64,000 nt of DNA from Alkalicoccus luteus (GTDB taxonomy: Bacteria > Bacillota > Bacilli > Bacillales > Salisediminibacteriaceae), in assembly GCF_012034335.1 (NCBI RefSeq), contig NZ_JAATHJ010000017.1:1-64000 (forward strand), given 5' to 3'. Each line of letters starts with the position of its first letter. Position 1 is the first letter of the stretch. Below the pieces are notes generated by a model, which did no database searches, was not told the DNA's origin, and saw only the letters and a program-made list of their open reading frames with translations. Position numbers and translations under genes: made by a program. Positions 53,182-63,380 of this stretch are shown piece by piece.

Positions 53182-53945
53182 CGATACTCGATACAATCGT
53201 GGCAAGAAAACATGATGAAGTAAAAGCAACCGTTCTTCCGGAAAGACAAATTGACGGTCCTAAACGATCCATGTCTCAATCGCTTGCATCGGGAAGGCTG
53301 CCGCTTGGTGTGATTGCAGAAGTAAAAAAAGCGTCTCCTTCAAAAGGACTCATTGCTGAACGGTTTGACCCGGAAGGAACAGCACGCGACTATGAAGCTT
53401 CTGGAGCCGGAGCGATTTCGGTATTGACAGACCGGGACTTTTTCCAGGGAAACAATCGTTATCTGACGAGCATCAGAAATCAAGTCTCTCTGCCTGTGCT
53501 GCGAAAGGATTTTATAATTGATCATCTGCAAATTGAAGAAGCTGATTTAATCGGGGCTGACGCAATTCTGCTGATTGCAGCCTGTCTGGAGGAAGCGCAA
53601 CTTAAAGAGTTTTCTCAGCATGCACGTGAACGAGGCATGGAATCATTAGTAGAAGTCCATGACGAGACGGAATTGGAAAAGGTGCTGCGAGCCTCTCAGC
53701 CTGATATGATAGGGGTGAATAACCGGGACCTGCGAACGTTTCACACTGATTTAAGTGTGTCCGAACGGCTGCGGCCGATGATCCCGGAATCGACGATGTT
53801 TATCAGCGAGAGCGGTATTCATACGGCTCAGGATGTAAAACGATTGTATGAAGCCGGAGCTGACGGTCTCTTAATCGGCGAAAGCCTGATGAAAAGCAGG
53901 GACCGGACGGCCTTCATTCGATCGTTATTTGGTGAACTGCAATGA
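53178..53945 (+). CDS. trpC: indole-3-glycerol phosphate synthase
   Basis: Closes the indole ring from CdRP, releasing CO2. The 255-residue TIM barrel has [11 protein letters not shown] with the catalytic Lys, the TDRDFFQGN segment, [21 protein letters not shown] and [10 protein letters not shown] followed by the phosphate-binding GLLIGESLM. It is monofunctional, with TrpF encoded next. Start and stop overlap trpD and trpFB by four bases each. Confidence 0.96.
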   Translation: MTILDTIVARKHDEVKATVLPERQIDGPKRSMSQSLASGRLPLGVIAEVKKASPSKGLIAERFDPEGTARDYEASGAGAISVLTDRDFFQGNNRYLTSIRNQVSLPVLRKDFIIDHLQIEEADLIGADAILLIAACLEEAQLKEFSQHARERGMESLVEVHDETELEKVLRASQPDMIGVNNRDLRTFHTDLSVSERLRPMIPESTMFISESGIHTAQDVKRLYEAGADGLLIGESLMKSRDRTAFIRSLFGELQ

Positions 53946-55765
53946 TGCTTAAATTTTGCGGGACACGTCATGAACTGGATTATCAAAAGGCTGTTGCTGC
54001 AGGACCTGACTTTATCGGCTTTATTTTTGCTGACAGCCCGCGTAAAGCAGATCCGGATGACGTGGCCCGGTGGATAGCAGGGTCCCCTCTGTCATCCGCT
54101 AAGCCGGTCGGAGTGTTTGTAAACGAAGACCTCGATCATTGCGCAGCGAAAGCGGTAAAAGCGGGCTTGGAGGTCATTCAACTGCATGGAACAGAATCTG
54201 CTGACTATGCAGCTGAACTGAAGCAGAAAACAGGGTGTCAAATCTGGAAGACGATTCATCATGCTGAAGACGGGCTGATGAAGATGAAGCGTTACCGTGA
54301 CGTTGCCGACGGATATGTGATTGATACGAAAACAGCCGGAGCGTGGGGCGGGACAGGCGCGAAGTTTGACTGGAATGCAGTTCCTGAGTATATACAGGAA
54401 GCAGACTTCCAGGGTGTTCCAGCTTTCATTGCCGGCGGCGTTAATCCGGAGAATGCTGCGGAACTGGCTGAATACAAGCCGCATGGCATCGATGTGTCCT
54501 CCGGAATAGAAACAAATGGTCAAAATGATGAAAGGAAGATGATCAGCATGGTTCGAACTGTGAAAAACCATTATCAGGCTCCGGATGAACTGGGCCGCTT
54601 TGGAGACTACGGCGGCAGATATGTGCCGGAGACGTTAATGTTCGCGCTTGAAGAGCTTGAAGAATCATTCAGGAAAACCGCAGCTGACGAAAATTATTTA
54701 AAAGAGCTGCATCAAGAGCTGCACTCCTATTCAGGAAGACCGACCGGACTGACATATGCTGCCCGCCTTTCTGGAACTTACGGCGGAGCGGATATTTATT
54801 TAAAGCGGGAAGATTTAAACCATACAGGCGCTCATAAAATTAATAATGCGATTGCTCAGGCTCTTCTGGCCAAACGAATGGGTAAGACTCAGATTATTGC
54901 AGAAACCGGTGCCGGCCAGCACGGGGTTGCCTCCGCTACTGCTGCAGCCAGATTCGGACTATCCTGCAAGGTATTTATGGGCCGGGAAGATATTAAACGG
55001 CAGGAGCTGAATGTATTTCGCATGAAGCTGCTCGGGGCAGAAGTGATAGAAGTAACGTCCGGCGGCATGACGTTGAAAGATGCCACGAATGAAGCGATTA
55101 AGCATTGGGTTGCACATGTAGAAGACACCTTTTACCTGATCGGCAGTGCAGTCGGACCCCATCCTTATCCGGAAATGGTCCGGCATTTCCAAAGCGTCAT
55201 TGGAGAAGAGAGCCGCAGACAGATGCTGGAATCAACAGGAAAGCTTCCCGATCATGTTGTCGCATGTGTAGGCGGCGGAAGCAACGCAATGGGCATGTTT
55301 TATCCTTTTATTAATGACGATGGGGTGAGCCTGACAGGCGTAGAGGCTGCCGGCCGCGGTGTTGATACAGATCAGCATGCCGCCACACTGGCACGTGGAC
55401 GAAAAGGAGTGTTGCACGGATCGATGTCGTACTTGCTTCAGGATGAATATGGCAACATTACAGAACCTTATTCCATTTCTGCTGGACTCGATTATCCGGG
55501 TATCGGTCCGGAGCACGCTCACCTGAAAGACATAGGCAGAGTGAATTATGTACCTGTATCAGACGATGAAGCGATGGAAGCATTAAAAGACTTGTGCGAA
55601 CTGGAAGGCATTCTTCCGGCAATCGAAACGGCGCATGCTCTCGCTTATGTGAAGAAACTAGCTCCTGAGATGAAGCAGGGTGAGTCTATTCTTGTATCCC
55701 TCTCAGGCAGAGGAGATAAAGATGTGAATACGATCAGGCAGGCGTTTGAGGAGGATCCGTCATGA
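53942..55765 (+). CDS. trpFB: TrpF-TrpB fusion: phosphoribosylanthranilate isomerase and tryptophan synthase beta
   Basis: One 607-residue frame encodes two normally separate enzymes. Residues 1-204 are a complete TrpF: KFCG with the catalytic Cys, [10 protein letters not shown], the catalytic Asp in [14 protein letters not shown], and [15 protein letters not shown]. After a linker of only a few residues, residues 209-607 are a complete Trp[27 protein letters not shown] with the PLP Lys, [18 protein letters not shown] and the C-terminal LSGRGDKD. No stop or frameshift separates them. In-frame ATGs at 54539 and 54548 behind AAAGGA could also give a separate TrpB. It overlaps trpC and trpA by four bases each. 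Fusion of these two is unusual in Bacillaceae to my knowledge. Confidence 0.93.
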   Translation: MMLKFCGTRHELDYQKAVAAGPDFIGFIFADSPRKADPDDVARWIAGSPLSSAKPVGVFVNEDLDHCAAKAVKAGLEVIQLHGTESADYAAELKQKTGCQIWKTIHHAEDGLMKMKRYRDVADGYVIDTKTAGAWGGTGAKFDWNAVPEYIQEADFQGVPAFIAGGVNPENAAELAEYKPHGIDVSSGIETNGQNDERKMISMVRTVKNHYQAPDELGRFGDYGGRYVPETLMFALEELEESFRKTAADENYLKELHQELHSYSGRPTGLTYAARLSGTYGGADIYLKREDLNHTGAHKINNAIAQALLAKRMGKTQIIAETGAGQHGVASATAAARFGLSCKVFMGREDIKRQELNVFRMKLLGAEVIEVTSGGMTLKDATNEAIKHWVAHVEDTFYLIGSAVGPHPYPEMVRHFQSVIGEESRRQMLESTGKLPDHVVACVGGGSNAMGMFYPFINDDGVSLTGVEAAGRGVDTDQHAATLARGRKGVLHGSMSYLLQDEYGNITEPYSISAGLDYPGIGPEHAHLKDIGRVNYVPVSDDEAMEALKDLCELEGILPAIETAHALAYVKKLAPEMKQGESILVSLSGRGDKDVNTIRQAFEEDPS

Positions 55766-56571
55766 ACAGATTAAAGCAAGATGCATTTCTGCATGCTGAA
55801 AAACGATTTGTACCTTATATCATGAGCGGACATCCAGACTATGAATCGTCTGTTGAGATCGCACTTATGCTGGAACGTGCAGGAGCAGCAGCGCTTGAGT
55901 GGGGTGTTCCCTTCAGCGATCCGCTGGCAGATGGACCGGTTATTCAGTCAGCCGGTGACTATGCCCGAGCCAGAGGTGCAAGTCTGTCCAAAGCACTTGA
56001 AGGTGCAAAAGAAGCAAGGGAAAGAGGCCTGTCTATTCCGATGATTTTATTTACGTACATCAATCCCGTTCTTTCGGCTGGGATCGATAACGTACTGGAT
56101 CGCATGCAGGAGGCTGGAATGGATGGTATTCTCATTCCGGACCTTCCATTTGAAGAGAGCGGTCCGCTTCGGGAAGCGGCTAAGGAGAGAGGTTTATCCC
56201 TCATCAGCCTCGTAGCACCAAGTTCCAGAACGAGAATGAAAAAAATCAGCCGTGAAGGGGACGGATTCATTTATTATGTCACATCACTCGGAGTGACTGG
56301 GACGAGAGAAAACTTCTCGGAGAACCTTCAAAAATCAATTGAGGAAGTCCGTGAAGCGGCCGAAGTTCCGGTTCTAGCTGGATTTGGCATCTCAAAACCG
56401 GAGCATGTTGCTTTTTTCCACTCGATCGCAGATGGTGTCATCGTTGGAAGTGCTCTCGTGCGCTGTATCAGTGAGAGAGCCGAAAAACTGGAAAATCGCT
56501 CAACCCGCGAAGAAGCACTTCGCGAAATTGAAGCATTTGTTGACGAGCTAACGTCAAAGCAGAAGGGATGA
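55762..56571 (+). CDS. trpA: tryptophan synthase alpha subunit
   Basis: Cleaves indole-3-glycerol phosphate to indole, which is channelled to TrpB. The 269-residue TIM barrel has [16 protein letters not shown] with the catalytic Glu and Asp region, [20 protein letters not shown], the SLGVTGTRE loop and the phosphate site GFGISKPEH and GVIVGSALV. Its ATG overlaps the trpFB stop. The partner beta subunit carries a TrpF domain at its N-terminus, near the alpha-beta complex. Confidence 0.96.
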   Translation: MNRLKQDAFLHAEKRFVPYIMSGHPDYESSVEIALMLERAGAAALEWGVPFSDPLADGPVIQSAGDYARARGASLSKALEGAKEARERGLSIPMILFTYINPVLSAGIDNVLDRMQEAGMDGILIPDLPFEESGPLREAAKERGLSLISLVAPSSRTRMKKISREGDGFIYYVTSLGVTGTRENFSENLQKSIEEVREAAEVPVLAGFGISKPEHVAFFHSIADGVIVGSALVRCISERAEKLENRSTREEALREIEAFVDELTSKQKG

Positions 56572-56577
56572 TAAGCA

Positions 56578-57678
56578 ATGCAGGTAAAACCATCCGTCAG
56601 AGGATTGAAGCCCTACCAGCCCGGAAAAACACCTGAGCAAGTCCGGGAAGAATTAGGTCTGGAGCGGGTCGTAAAACTCGCTTCAAATGAAAACCCGTAT
56701 GGGGCTTCCCCGGAAGTAGCCAAGGCGGTAACAGAGTCGCTTGTAAATGTTGCTGTCTATCCTGATGGTGCAGCTCGCGCCCTTCGAAAAGAAACTGCTT
56801 CCCGGCTTGGCGTACAGGACAATCAGCTGCTGTTCGGCAACGGGTCAGATGAAGTTATTCTGATTCTGTGCCGGGCAGTGCTGGAGCATGGGGACAATAT
56901 TGTTACAGCTTGGCCGACCTTCCCTCAATACCGCCATAACGCTGTTATAGAAGGTGCAGAGGTAAAGGAAGTACCTTTGCAAGAGGGCTTTCATGATTTA
57001 CAGGCAATGGCATCAGAAGTGGACAGCCGTACTAAAATCGTCTTCGTCTGCAATCCGAATAACCCGTCAGGCACGCATACTGGTGCTGATGAATTTCGAG
57101 CATTCATGAAGCAGATTCCGGAAGACGTCATCGTTGTCAGCGACGAGGCATACAAAGAATATGTAGATACGGATGATTATCCGGATACACTCTCCATGAT
57201 CGATGAATACCCGAATCTTCTTGTACTGCGCACGTTTTCCAAGGCATACGGAATTGCATCTCTTCGGGTAGGCTACGGTGTCGGCAATGTAGAACTGATC
57301 GCTGCTGTTGAACCGGGAAGAGAGCCGTTCAACACGAACAGCGCTGCTCAGGCAGGAGCGCTCGCGGCATTGAAAGATGTTCAGTTTTTGGATCGCTGTG
57401 TGAGCAGTAATTCAGCAGAGAAGCGAAAGTTCGAACAGTTTTGTGAGGAAAACGGATTTCATTATTACCCAAGCCAGGCAAACTTTATTTTAATGAGCGT
57501 GGATCTTCCCGGAGGCGACGTTTTTGATCACCTGCAGCGCAATGGATTTATCGTCCGTAACGGTGAGGCGCTGGGCTTTCCGCGTCACGTAAGAATTACA
57601 TTCGGCAGACCGGAAGATAACGACCGGATTCAGGAAGAACTGCTTGCACTTCGGCAGGAGGAGGCAGGAGTTGACTAA
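56578..57678 (+). CDS. hisC: histidinol-phosphate aminotransferase
   Basis: PLP enzyme of histidine synthesis; in Bacillus it also makes Tyr and Phe by transaminating prephenate-derived keto acids, which explains its place in this operon. The 366-residue protein has KLASNENPYG, the NPNNPSGT motif, SDEAYKEYV and the PLP Lys in RTFSKAYGIASLRVGYG. The ATG has AAGGGATGA upstream. Its end overlaps tyrA by eight bases. Confidence 0.95.
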   Translation: MQVKPSVRGLKPYQPGKTPEQVREELGLERVVKLASNENPYGASPEVAKAVTESLVNVAVYPDGAARALRKETASRLGVQDNQLLFGNGSDEVILILCRAVLEHGDNIVTAWPTFPQYRHNAVIEGAEVKEVPLQEGFHDLQAMASEVDSRTKIVFVCNPNNPSGTHTGADEFRAFMKQIPEDVIVVSDEAYKEYVDTDDYPDTLSMIDEYPNLLVLRTFSKAYGIASLRVGYGVGNVELIAAVEPGREPFNTNSAAQAGALAALKDVQFLDRCVSSNSAEKRKFEQFCEENGFHYYPSQANFILMSVDLPGGDVFDHLQRNGFIVRNGEALGFPRHVRITFGRPEDNDRIQEELLALRQEEAGVD

Positions 57679-58771
57679 AAAAATCTTTATAGCAGGGCTT
57701 GGCTTGATTGGAGGATCGCTTGCACTTGCAGTAAAAGCAGGTCATCCAAAAGCTGAAATCATCGGATTTGATTTGAATGAAAAAGCCATGAAGCTGGCGT
57801 CCAGCCTTCAGATTATTGACCACGCTGCCGACTCGCTTGCTGGTGCTGAAGAAGCTGATTTTATTATTATTGCTGCACCGGTTGAAAGTTCTCTCACCGT
57901 GATGGATGAGCTCGCTGGCCTTTCGCTGAAAGAAGGGGCAGTGATCACCGATGTGGGCAGCACGAAGCAGTCTGTAGTCGAAAAAGCTTGTGTATTTGCT
58001 GGAAGCGGCGCGATTTTTATCGGGGGACATCCGATGGCTGGTTCGCATAAATCAGGTGTAGAGGCCTCAAGAGAAAGGCTGTTTGAAAATGCGTTTTATG
58101 TATTGACGCCGGGACCGGATGTTACCGATTCCATGCTTATTAAGCTGCAAAATTTACTGCGGGGAACGAAAGCTAAGTTTTTGCGGCTTGAAGCTGCAGA
58201 TCATGACCGCTATGCCGGACTGATCAGTCATCTTCCGCATATTATTGCGTCAGCGCTCGTACACGAAGTAGAAGAAGCGGGAAAAGAAGAACCGCTCGTT
58301 CAGCAGCTTGCTGCAGGCGGTTTCCGAGATATAACGAGAATTGCTTCTGCTTCTCCGACGATGTGGCGGGATATTCTCGTGCACAATAAAGAGACGCTGC
58401 TGCCGATGCTGGAAAGCTGGAAAAATAGACTTCATGGCATTGAACAGCTTCTTCGGGAGGACGATTCAGAAGGGATTTATGCCTTTTTTGAACGCGCAAA
58501 ATCATCACGTGATAAACTTCCGTCGAGGCAGAAAGGCGCCATGCTGCCTTTTTATGACCTGTTTGTTGATATCCCGGACCATCCCGGGGTTATTTCAGAT
58601 GTCACCGGCCTTCTTGCTGTTCAAAATATAAGCATCACCAACATTCGGATTATTGAAGCGCGAGAAGGAATTATGGGCGTACTTCGTCTTTCATTCAGAT
58701 CGGAAAGTGATCTGATCTATGCCAAGCAGGTGCTGGAAGAACATATGTATGAGACGTATGAAGCCCCGTAG
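57671..58771 (+). CDS. tyrA: prephenate dehydrogenase
   Basis: NAD-dependent oxidative decarboxylation of prephenate to 4-hydroxyphenylpyruvate for tyrosine. The 366-residue protein begins with the Rossmann motif AGLGLIGGSLALA, has DVGSTKQSV and IGGHPMAGSHKSG with the catalytic His, and ends with an ACT domain (DHPGVISDVTGLLA) for tyrosine feedback. The TTG start at 57671 has AGGAGG upstream and lies inside the end of hisC. Length is near B. subtilis TyrA (371). Confidence 0.94.
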   Translation: MTKKIFIAGLGLIGGSLALAVKAGHPKAEIIGFDLNEKAMKLASSLQIIDHAADSLAGAEEADFIIIAAPVESSLTVMDELAGLSLKEGAVITDVGSTKQSVVEKACVFAGSGAIFIGGHPMAGSHKSGVEASRERLFENAFYVLTPGPDVTDSMLIKLQNLLRGTKAKFLRLEAADHDRYAGLISHLPHIIASALVHEVEEAGKEEPLVQQLAAGGFRDITRIASASPTMWRDILVHNKETLLPMLESWKNRLHGIEQLLREDDSEGIYAFFERAKSSRDKLPSRQKGAMLPFYDLFVDIPDHPGVISDVTGLLAVQNISITNIRIIEAREGIMGVLRLSFRSESDLIYAKQVLEEHMYETYEAP

Positions 58772-58786
58772 AGAGGAGATACAGCT

Positions 58787-60073
58787 ATGATGCAGGAAAC
58801 AATCAGTCCCGCGAACGGTCCGCTGACAGGAACGATCCGGGTACCAGGAGATAAATCAATAAGCCATCGGGCGGTGATGTTTGCTTCGCTTGCAGAAGGG
58901 ACTACGACCATCACCGGTTTTTTACGGGGGCAGGACTGCCTGAGTACGATCAGATGCATGCGTCAGCTCGGTGTTACCATAACCGAAAACCAACATGAAG
59001 TAGTGGTAGAAGGGAGACCGGAAGGCGGTTTTTCTGAACCGGATGCGCTGCTTGATGTCGGTAATTCCGGAACAACGATCAGGCTTTTGAGCGGCATTCT
59101 GGCCGGGGAGCCGATCTTTTCTGTGCTGGCAGGAGACGATTCGATTGCAAAGCGCCCTATGTCGAGAGTAACGGGACCGTTAAAAATGATGAATGCTGTT
59201 ATTGATGGAAGAGACAAAGGCCGACTGACGCCTATTTCCATTCGCGGAGGCGGTTTGACCGGTATTCATTACATGTCTCCCGTAGCAAGCGCGCAGGTGA
59301 AATCTGCCATATTGCTGGCAGGTCTTCAGGCGGACGGCCGTACAACAGTGACGGAACCTCACGTCTCCAGGGATCATACGGAGAGGATGCTTAAAGCATT
59401 TGGTGTTCAGCTGGAACAAAACAACACCAGCGTCTCACTTACAGGCGGACAGAAATTGAAAGCTGCTGATATTCACGTGCCAGGAGATATTTCTTCAGCT
59501 GCATTTATGATGGTAGCAGCATCTATTATTCCAGGTAGCAGCGTGACGCTGGAAAATACCGGGATTAATCCAACCCGGACAGGAATAATCGACGTATTAA
59601 AACGAATGGGAGCCGATATCAGCCTTCATCAAGAGCGGATCGAAGGGGGAGAGCCGGTGGCGGACATTCAGGTGAATTATGCGCCGCTTCAAGCAACAGA
59701 AGTATCAGGAAGCGATATTCCGAGATTGATTGATGAAGTGCCGGCACTGGCCCTTGCAGCCGTATTTGCTGAAGGAGAAACTGTTATTCGGGATGCTGCC
59801 GAACTTAAAGTGAAAGAAACGAACCGGATCGATACAGTGGTGGATCAGCTTAACCTGCTTGGGGCTTCCTGCAGTGCGACAGAAGACGGGATGAGAATAA
59901 ATGGGGGGACAGGCTTGACAGGCGGCATAGTAGAAAGCTATCATGATCATCGTATCGGCATGACGATGGCACTTGCCGGACTAGTGGCCGACGGTGAAGT
60001 AACCGTTAAGGATACCGACGCTGTAGCTGTTTCGTATCCTGGTTTTTTTGAAGACTTGCAAACATTAATGTAA
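58787..60073 (+). CDS. aroA: 5-enolpyruvylshikimate-3-phosphate synthase
   Basis: Sixth step of the shikimate pathway: joins PEP and shikimate-3-phosphate. It is called aroE in B. subtilis. The 428-residue protein has [26 protein letters not shown], the RPMSR motif typical of class II enzymes, and [15 protein letters not shown] lies eight bases before the ATG. It is the last gene of the supraoperon and is followed by a terminator. Confidence 0.96.
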   Translation: MMQETISPANGPLTGTIRVPGDKSISHRAVMFASLAEGTTTITGFLRGQDCLSTIRCMRQLGVTITENQHEVVVEGRPEGGFSEPDALLDVGNSGTTIRLLSGILAGEPIFSVLAGDDSIAKRPMSRVTGPLKMMNAVIDGRDKGRLTPISIRGGGLTGIHYMSPVASAQVKSAILLAGLQADGRTTVTEPHVSRDHTERMLKAFGVQLEQNNTSVSLTGGQKLKAADIHVPGDISSAAFMMVAASIIPGSSVTLENTGINPTRTGIIDVLKRMGADISLHQERIEGGEPVADIQVNYAPLQATEVSGSDIPRLIDEVPALALAAVFAEGETVIRDAAELKVKETNRIDTVVDQLNLLGASCSATEDGMRINGGTGLTGGIVESYHDHRIGMTMALAGLVADGEVTVKDTDAVAVSYPGFFEDLQTLM

Positions 60074-60085
60074 GGCAGATAGATG

Positions 60086-60117
60086 AAAAGGCGGTCGAAA
60101 TGTTCGACGGCCTTTTT
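60086..60117 (+). terminator. intrinsic terminator of the aromatic supraoperon
   Basis: A 14-base stem with one mismatch (60086-60099 with 60103-60116) and a 3-base loop, ending in five T residues. Confidence 0.88.
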
Positions 60118-60145
60118 CTGTCTGCCTGTAACGGAGGGGATCACG

Positions 60146-61444
60146 ATGAACGAAGAACTCCGGAATATTATTACCCGGATTGAAAATGGCGAACATGAAG
60201 AAGCGCTCACCGACTTGGAACAACTGACCAGGGAAGCTGACGATGAAACAAAGCGGACAGCAGCGGAGCTTTACTTCGAGCTTGGTTTAGTTGACCGGGC
60301 GCTGCCGATCGTTGAAGAGCTGTTGTTTAACTATCCGGAAAACGGGGAGTTATTTGCATTTGCCTCAGAGTGCTACATGGAGCTGGGACGGGAACAGGAA
60401 GCGCTGGACATGCTGAACGAGATAGACAGCTCGGATAAAGCTTATTTGCAGGCGAGGCTCCTGCTTGCAGATCTGTATGAAAGTGAAGGACTGGAAGAAG
60501 TCGCGGAACAGAAGCTGCTGGAAGCGAAAGAGGTCATGCCGGAGGAACCGCTTCTTCAGCTGGGACTTGGAGAATTTTATTTAAACCGGGGTGATTACCA
60601 GACAGCTGTTTCCTGGTTCAGAAAAGCGGTTCTTGGCGGAAAGCTTCCGGATGACCTGCCCATCAATCCACATGTGCGGCTTGCGGAGGCGTACAGTGCA
60701 GCCGGACAGTTTGAAGAGGCAGTTGATCATTATAAGTCAGGTATGGAGAAAGAAGAAACGGCGGACGGCCTGTTCGGACTCGGGGTTACGTCGCTCCAGC
60801 TTGAACGATATACGGATGCGGCAGATGCACTCGAAAAACTGATCGAACAAGATCCCGATTATACGACTGCCTACAGTGTGCTTGGCAGAGTATATATAGC
60901 CGTTAAAAGATGGGAAGAAGCTGCTGAAACGCTGAAGCAGGGAATCGCCCGAGATGAATACAATGAAGAGCTGTATTTGCAGATGGCAAGGCTGCAGCTG
61001 TCCAGAGGAGAAGAGGCAGAGGGCCGCAGCTTCCTGTCCAGGGTTATCGCTATGAATCCTTCCAACGTTTCAGCTGTAAAAGAGGCCTTGTATTTATATG
61101 AGGAACGCGGAGATTATGAGGAAGTTCTCGACTTGATCCGTTTTCTCGATGAATATAATGAATTTGATCCGCTTTATGAGTGGTTCCGGGCGAAAGCACT
61201 TTTTGAAGAAGACGATGTGTCGGGTGCCGCCCAGGCAGTTGATGCCGCATTTTCCGACGGCTCCGGCCAGGACGACAGCCTCATGCTGGAAGAAGCTGCC
61301 GACATCTATTTTGCAGCTGGCAGAACAGAAAAGGCGCTTGCCTCACTCAAAGCAGCGTTTGCAGCAGACCCGGACAGGGTTGATTTGGAAGCAAAAATTG
61401 AAGATGTCGAAGACCGGCTCCGTTCTGACGGTCAACAGAGCTGA
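60146..61444 (+). CDS. ypiA: tetratricopeptide repeat protein YpiA
   Basis: A 432-residue acidic protein made almost entirely of TPR helices: about ten repeats can be seen from the regular pattern of Leu-Ala-Glu-x-Tyr and Ala-x-x-x-Leu-Glu, for example DYQTAVSWFRKAV, RYTDAADALEKLI and RWEEAAETLKQGI. There is no signal peptide, so it acts in the cytoplasm, probably as a scaffold; its partner is unknown. ATG 60146 has GGAGGGG upstream. The order aroA-ypiA-ypiB-ypiF-qcrA is the same as in B. subtilis. Confidence 0.9.
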   Translation: MNEELRNIITRIENGEHEEALTDLEQLTREADDETKRTAAELYFELGLVDRALPIVEELLFNYPENGELFAFASECYMELGREQEALDMLNEIDSSDKAYLQARLLLADLYESEGLEEVAEQKLLEAKEVMPEEPLLQLGLGEFYLNRGDYQTAVSWFRKAVLGGKLPDDLPINPHVRLAEAYSAAGQFEEAVDHYKSGMEKEETADGLFGLGVTSLQLERYTDAADALEKLIEQDPDYTTAYSVLGRVYIAVKRWEEAAETLKQGIARDEYNEELYLQMARLQLSRGEEAEGRSFLSRVIAMNPSNVSAVKEALYLYEERGDYEEVLDLIRFLDEYNEFDPLYEWFRAKALFEEDDVSGAAQAVDAAFSDGSGQDDSLMLEEAADIYFAAGRTEKALASLKAAFAADPDRVDLEAKIEDVEDRLRSDGQQS

Positions 61445-61515
61445 TAAATAGGAGCCGGGCTTGTCCGCATAGCAGGTTAGATGCTTCTCATTTGCCGAAT
61501 GTCAGTCTAAAATTT

Positions 61516-61544
61516 TTGCAGGAATTCGGCTTCCCTTGTAGAAT
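61516..61544 (+). promoter_or_regulatory. sigma-A-type promoter of ypiB
   Basis: TTGCAG (61516-61521) and TAGAAT (61539-61544) with 17-base spacing, about 45 bases before the ypiB start. Confidence 0.55.
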
Positions 61545-61590
61545 AAGTATTATAAGCTGACAGCGCTTACGCCCGAAGGAGGGAGATGCA

Positions 61591-62139
61591 GTGGCTTCTA
61601 TTTCTGTTTTAGAAAAAAAAGACTTTTTGAAATGGTTTTTGGACAAGTACCAGCTGAAGCGGAGAGAGTGTGCCTGGCTCCTCAATTTCCTGATGAGTGA
61701 TGATGTTCTGATGGAAAGGGTGCACTTTGTGGAGAAAGCCGAATTTTGTCCGAAAGCTCTCATGATTTCGGCAAACGATGTGGATCAGGTTCCTTTTGCC
61801 TTTCATAAAAACCAGCACGTGACGATGGATGCCGAAAAGTCATTCCATGATATCCGTCTGAACCGAAGTGAAGAGATTTTCATTCAGCTGAATTTTAAAG
61901 AAAAGCAGCTTGTGCCTGAATACGCCGCTGTACTGGAGGAAAACCCGTACCTGCCTGAAAACAGGGAAGAGGAGGCGGTTACGTCGCTGCTCGCTGAGAT
62001 TGTACTTGATCAATCCCTGCGAACGCAGGAACTGGGCCGGCTCGAACTTGATATTGACCGGGCACTTTCTGAAGGGAACCGGGAACAGTTTAATCAATTG
62101 TCTAAAAAGTATGCGGAATTAAAGGCCCTTGAAAGCTGA
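61591..62139 (+). CDS. ypiB: YpiB family protein (UPF0302) with IDEAL domain
   Basis: A 182-residue soluble protein of unknown biochemical role. The N-terminal UPF0302 part includes KKDFLKWFLDKYQLKRREC and RVHFVEKAEFCPKAL; the C-terminal 40 residues (ELDIDRALSEGNREQFNQLS) form an IDEAL domain, a short motif found in several Bacillus regulators. Length (B. subtilis 179) and position agree. The start is GTG behind GGAGGGAG. Confidence 0.9.
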   Translation: MASISVLEKKDFLKWFLDKYQLKRRECAWLLNFLMSDDVLMERVHFVEKAEFCPKALMISANDVDQVPFAFHKNQHVTMDAEKSFHDIRLNRSEEIFIQLNFKEKQLVPEYAAVLEENPYLPENREEEAVTSLLAEIVLDQSLRTQELGRLELDIDRALSEGNREQFNQLSKKYAELKALES

Positions 62140-62147
62140 GGGCTTTT
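62121..62147 (+). terminator. weak hairpin at the end of ypiB
   Basis: A 9-bp stem with one G-T pair (62121-62129 with 62139-62147) covering the ypiB stop codon. Only TTTT lies in the 3' arm, so it is probably a weak terminator or an mRNA end structure between ypiB and ypiF. Confidence 0.4.
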
Positions 62148-62180
62148 CTCATGCCGAAAAACAAAAGGGAGTGCTACGCG

Positions 62181-62663
62181 ATGAAATGGATCGGGAAGGA
62201 TATGGATACATACAGCCAGGCTGCCGAATATATAGATACAGCTGTTATTCCGCTGATTCCGGCGGCACCAGGAAAAAAAATGAAGGATGCTGTTAAGATG
62301 GCTGAATTTACCGAATATCTCGCTGAATACGTTGAACAACAGTATACAGGCAGAGTCTTTTTGCTGCCGCCATTCACCTACCTTTTAACAGAGCCGCTCG
62401 CAGATCGGATGGAGCGTCTGCTGACGTGGCAGCAGGCGTTCAGCAAAGAGGGATTTGAGCACTTTCTGTACCTGACAGCAGATATGGACTGGCGCACAGC
62501 GGATACAAAAGGAAATGGAGAGCTAGTATGGGTGCCGTCATTCCCGCTTAAAGGAATGGATGGACGTGATAAGCTTCAGTCGATCGAACAGCAGGCGCAG
62601 CAGATCATTCCAATAATGACAGATAAATGGACGTCTTCCGGAAGAGACGACAGCCAGAATTAA
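62181..62663 (+). CDS. ypiF: YpiF family protein (DUF2487)
   Basis: A 160-residue soluble protein of unknown function, found just before the qcr operon in B. subtilis too. It begins KWIGKDMDTYSQAAEYIDTA, which is typical of DUF2487, and has a mixed alpha/beta pattern without catalytic motifs. ATG 62181 is chosen because AAGGGAG lies ahead; the frame stays open upstream only across the ypiB tail. Confidence 0.85.
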   Translation: MKWIGKDMDTYSQAAEYIDTAVIPLIPAAPGKKMKDAVKMAEFTEYLAEYVEQQYTGRVFLLPPFTYLLTEPLADRMERLLTWQQAFSKEGFEHFLYLTADMDWRTADTKGNGELVWVPSFPLKGMDGRDKLQSIEQQAQQIIPIMTDKWTSSGRDDSQN

Positions 62664-62766
62664 GAAATGAATCAACAAAATGGGAGCAAAGAAGGGCTGC
62701 AAATTTATACAGCTCAAAAGCGCTTTCATACAATATTATTCTTGTAAAATGAATCCATTGATTTTA

Positions 62767-62796
62767 TTGACACAGCTCAATCCGATAAGCTATGAT
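62767..62796 (+). promoter_or_regulatory. promoter of the qcr operon
   Basis: Consensus -35 TTGACA (62767-62772) and TATGAT (62791-62796) with 18-base spacing. About 65 bases before the qcrA start. In B. subtilis the qcr operon is under several regulators; no operator can be assigned here. Confidence 0.65.
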
Positions 62797-62860
62797 TGAT
62801 ATGTCTTAGTATGATTTTTTATAAAAGTGTGTGTAGAAACGGAAGTGAGGAGGGAAGGTT

Positions 62861-63364
62861 GTGAGCGAGAAGAACCACAGAGTCTCTAGACGCCAGTTCC
62901 TTACCTACACGCTTACAGGTGTAGGCGGTTTCATGGCAGCAGGAATGCTCGCTCCCATGGTGAGAATGGCCCTGGATCCAGCACTTGAAGCTGCAGGTGA
63001 TTCAGAGTTTGTTTCTGTCGGCCTTAGCGAAGATGAAGTGACGGAAGAGCCACAGCGTGTTGACTTTAACGTAGAGCTTGATGACGGCTGGTATACGTCG
63101 GAACAAAGCCGGTCAGCATGGGTTCTCCGGTACGATGACGAGATTCTTGCGCTGTCACCAATCTGTACCCATCTGGGTTGTACAGTAAACTGGGGCACGA
63201 ACGAAGACAATCCGGAAGAATTCTTCTGCCCATGTCATTTTGGACGGTTTGAGCGGGATGGTACGAATGTTGCGGGTACACCTCCTACGAGACCGTTGGA
63301 CGTGTATGATGTAGAAGTTCGGGACGGAATGATTTATTTAGGTCAGATTAATCAACGTGGTTAA
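62861..63364 (+). CDS. qcrA: menaquinol-cytochrome c reductase Rieske iron-sulfur subunit
   Basis: Rieske [2Fe-2S] subunit of the bc complex that passes electrons from menaquinol to cytochrome c. The 167-residue protein has a twin-arginine type N-terminus (SRRQFLTY, residues 9-16) followed by a membrane anchor (GGFMAAGMLAPMV), then the cluster site: Cys102 and His104 in CTHLGC and Cys123 and His126 in CPCHFG, with Cys107-Cys125 as the likely disulfide. The start is GTG behind GAGGAGGG. It begins the qcr operon. Confidence 0.96.
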   Translation: MSEKNHRVSRRQFLTYTLTGVGGFMAAGMLAPMVRMALDPALEAAGDSEFVSVGLSEDEVTEEPQRVDFNVELDDGWYTSEQSRSAWVLRYDDEILALSPICTHLGCTVNWGTNEDNPEEFFCPCHFGRFERDGTNVAGTPPTRPLDVYDVEVRDGMIYLGQINQRG

Positions 63365-63380
63365 ATAAGGGGGGCCAGCT

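Noticed and set aside
54092-54571. 159-codon minus-strand frame over trpFB
   Set aside because: It is antisense to a clear coding region, has atypical composition and no ribosome site.
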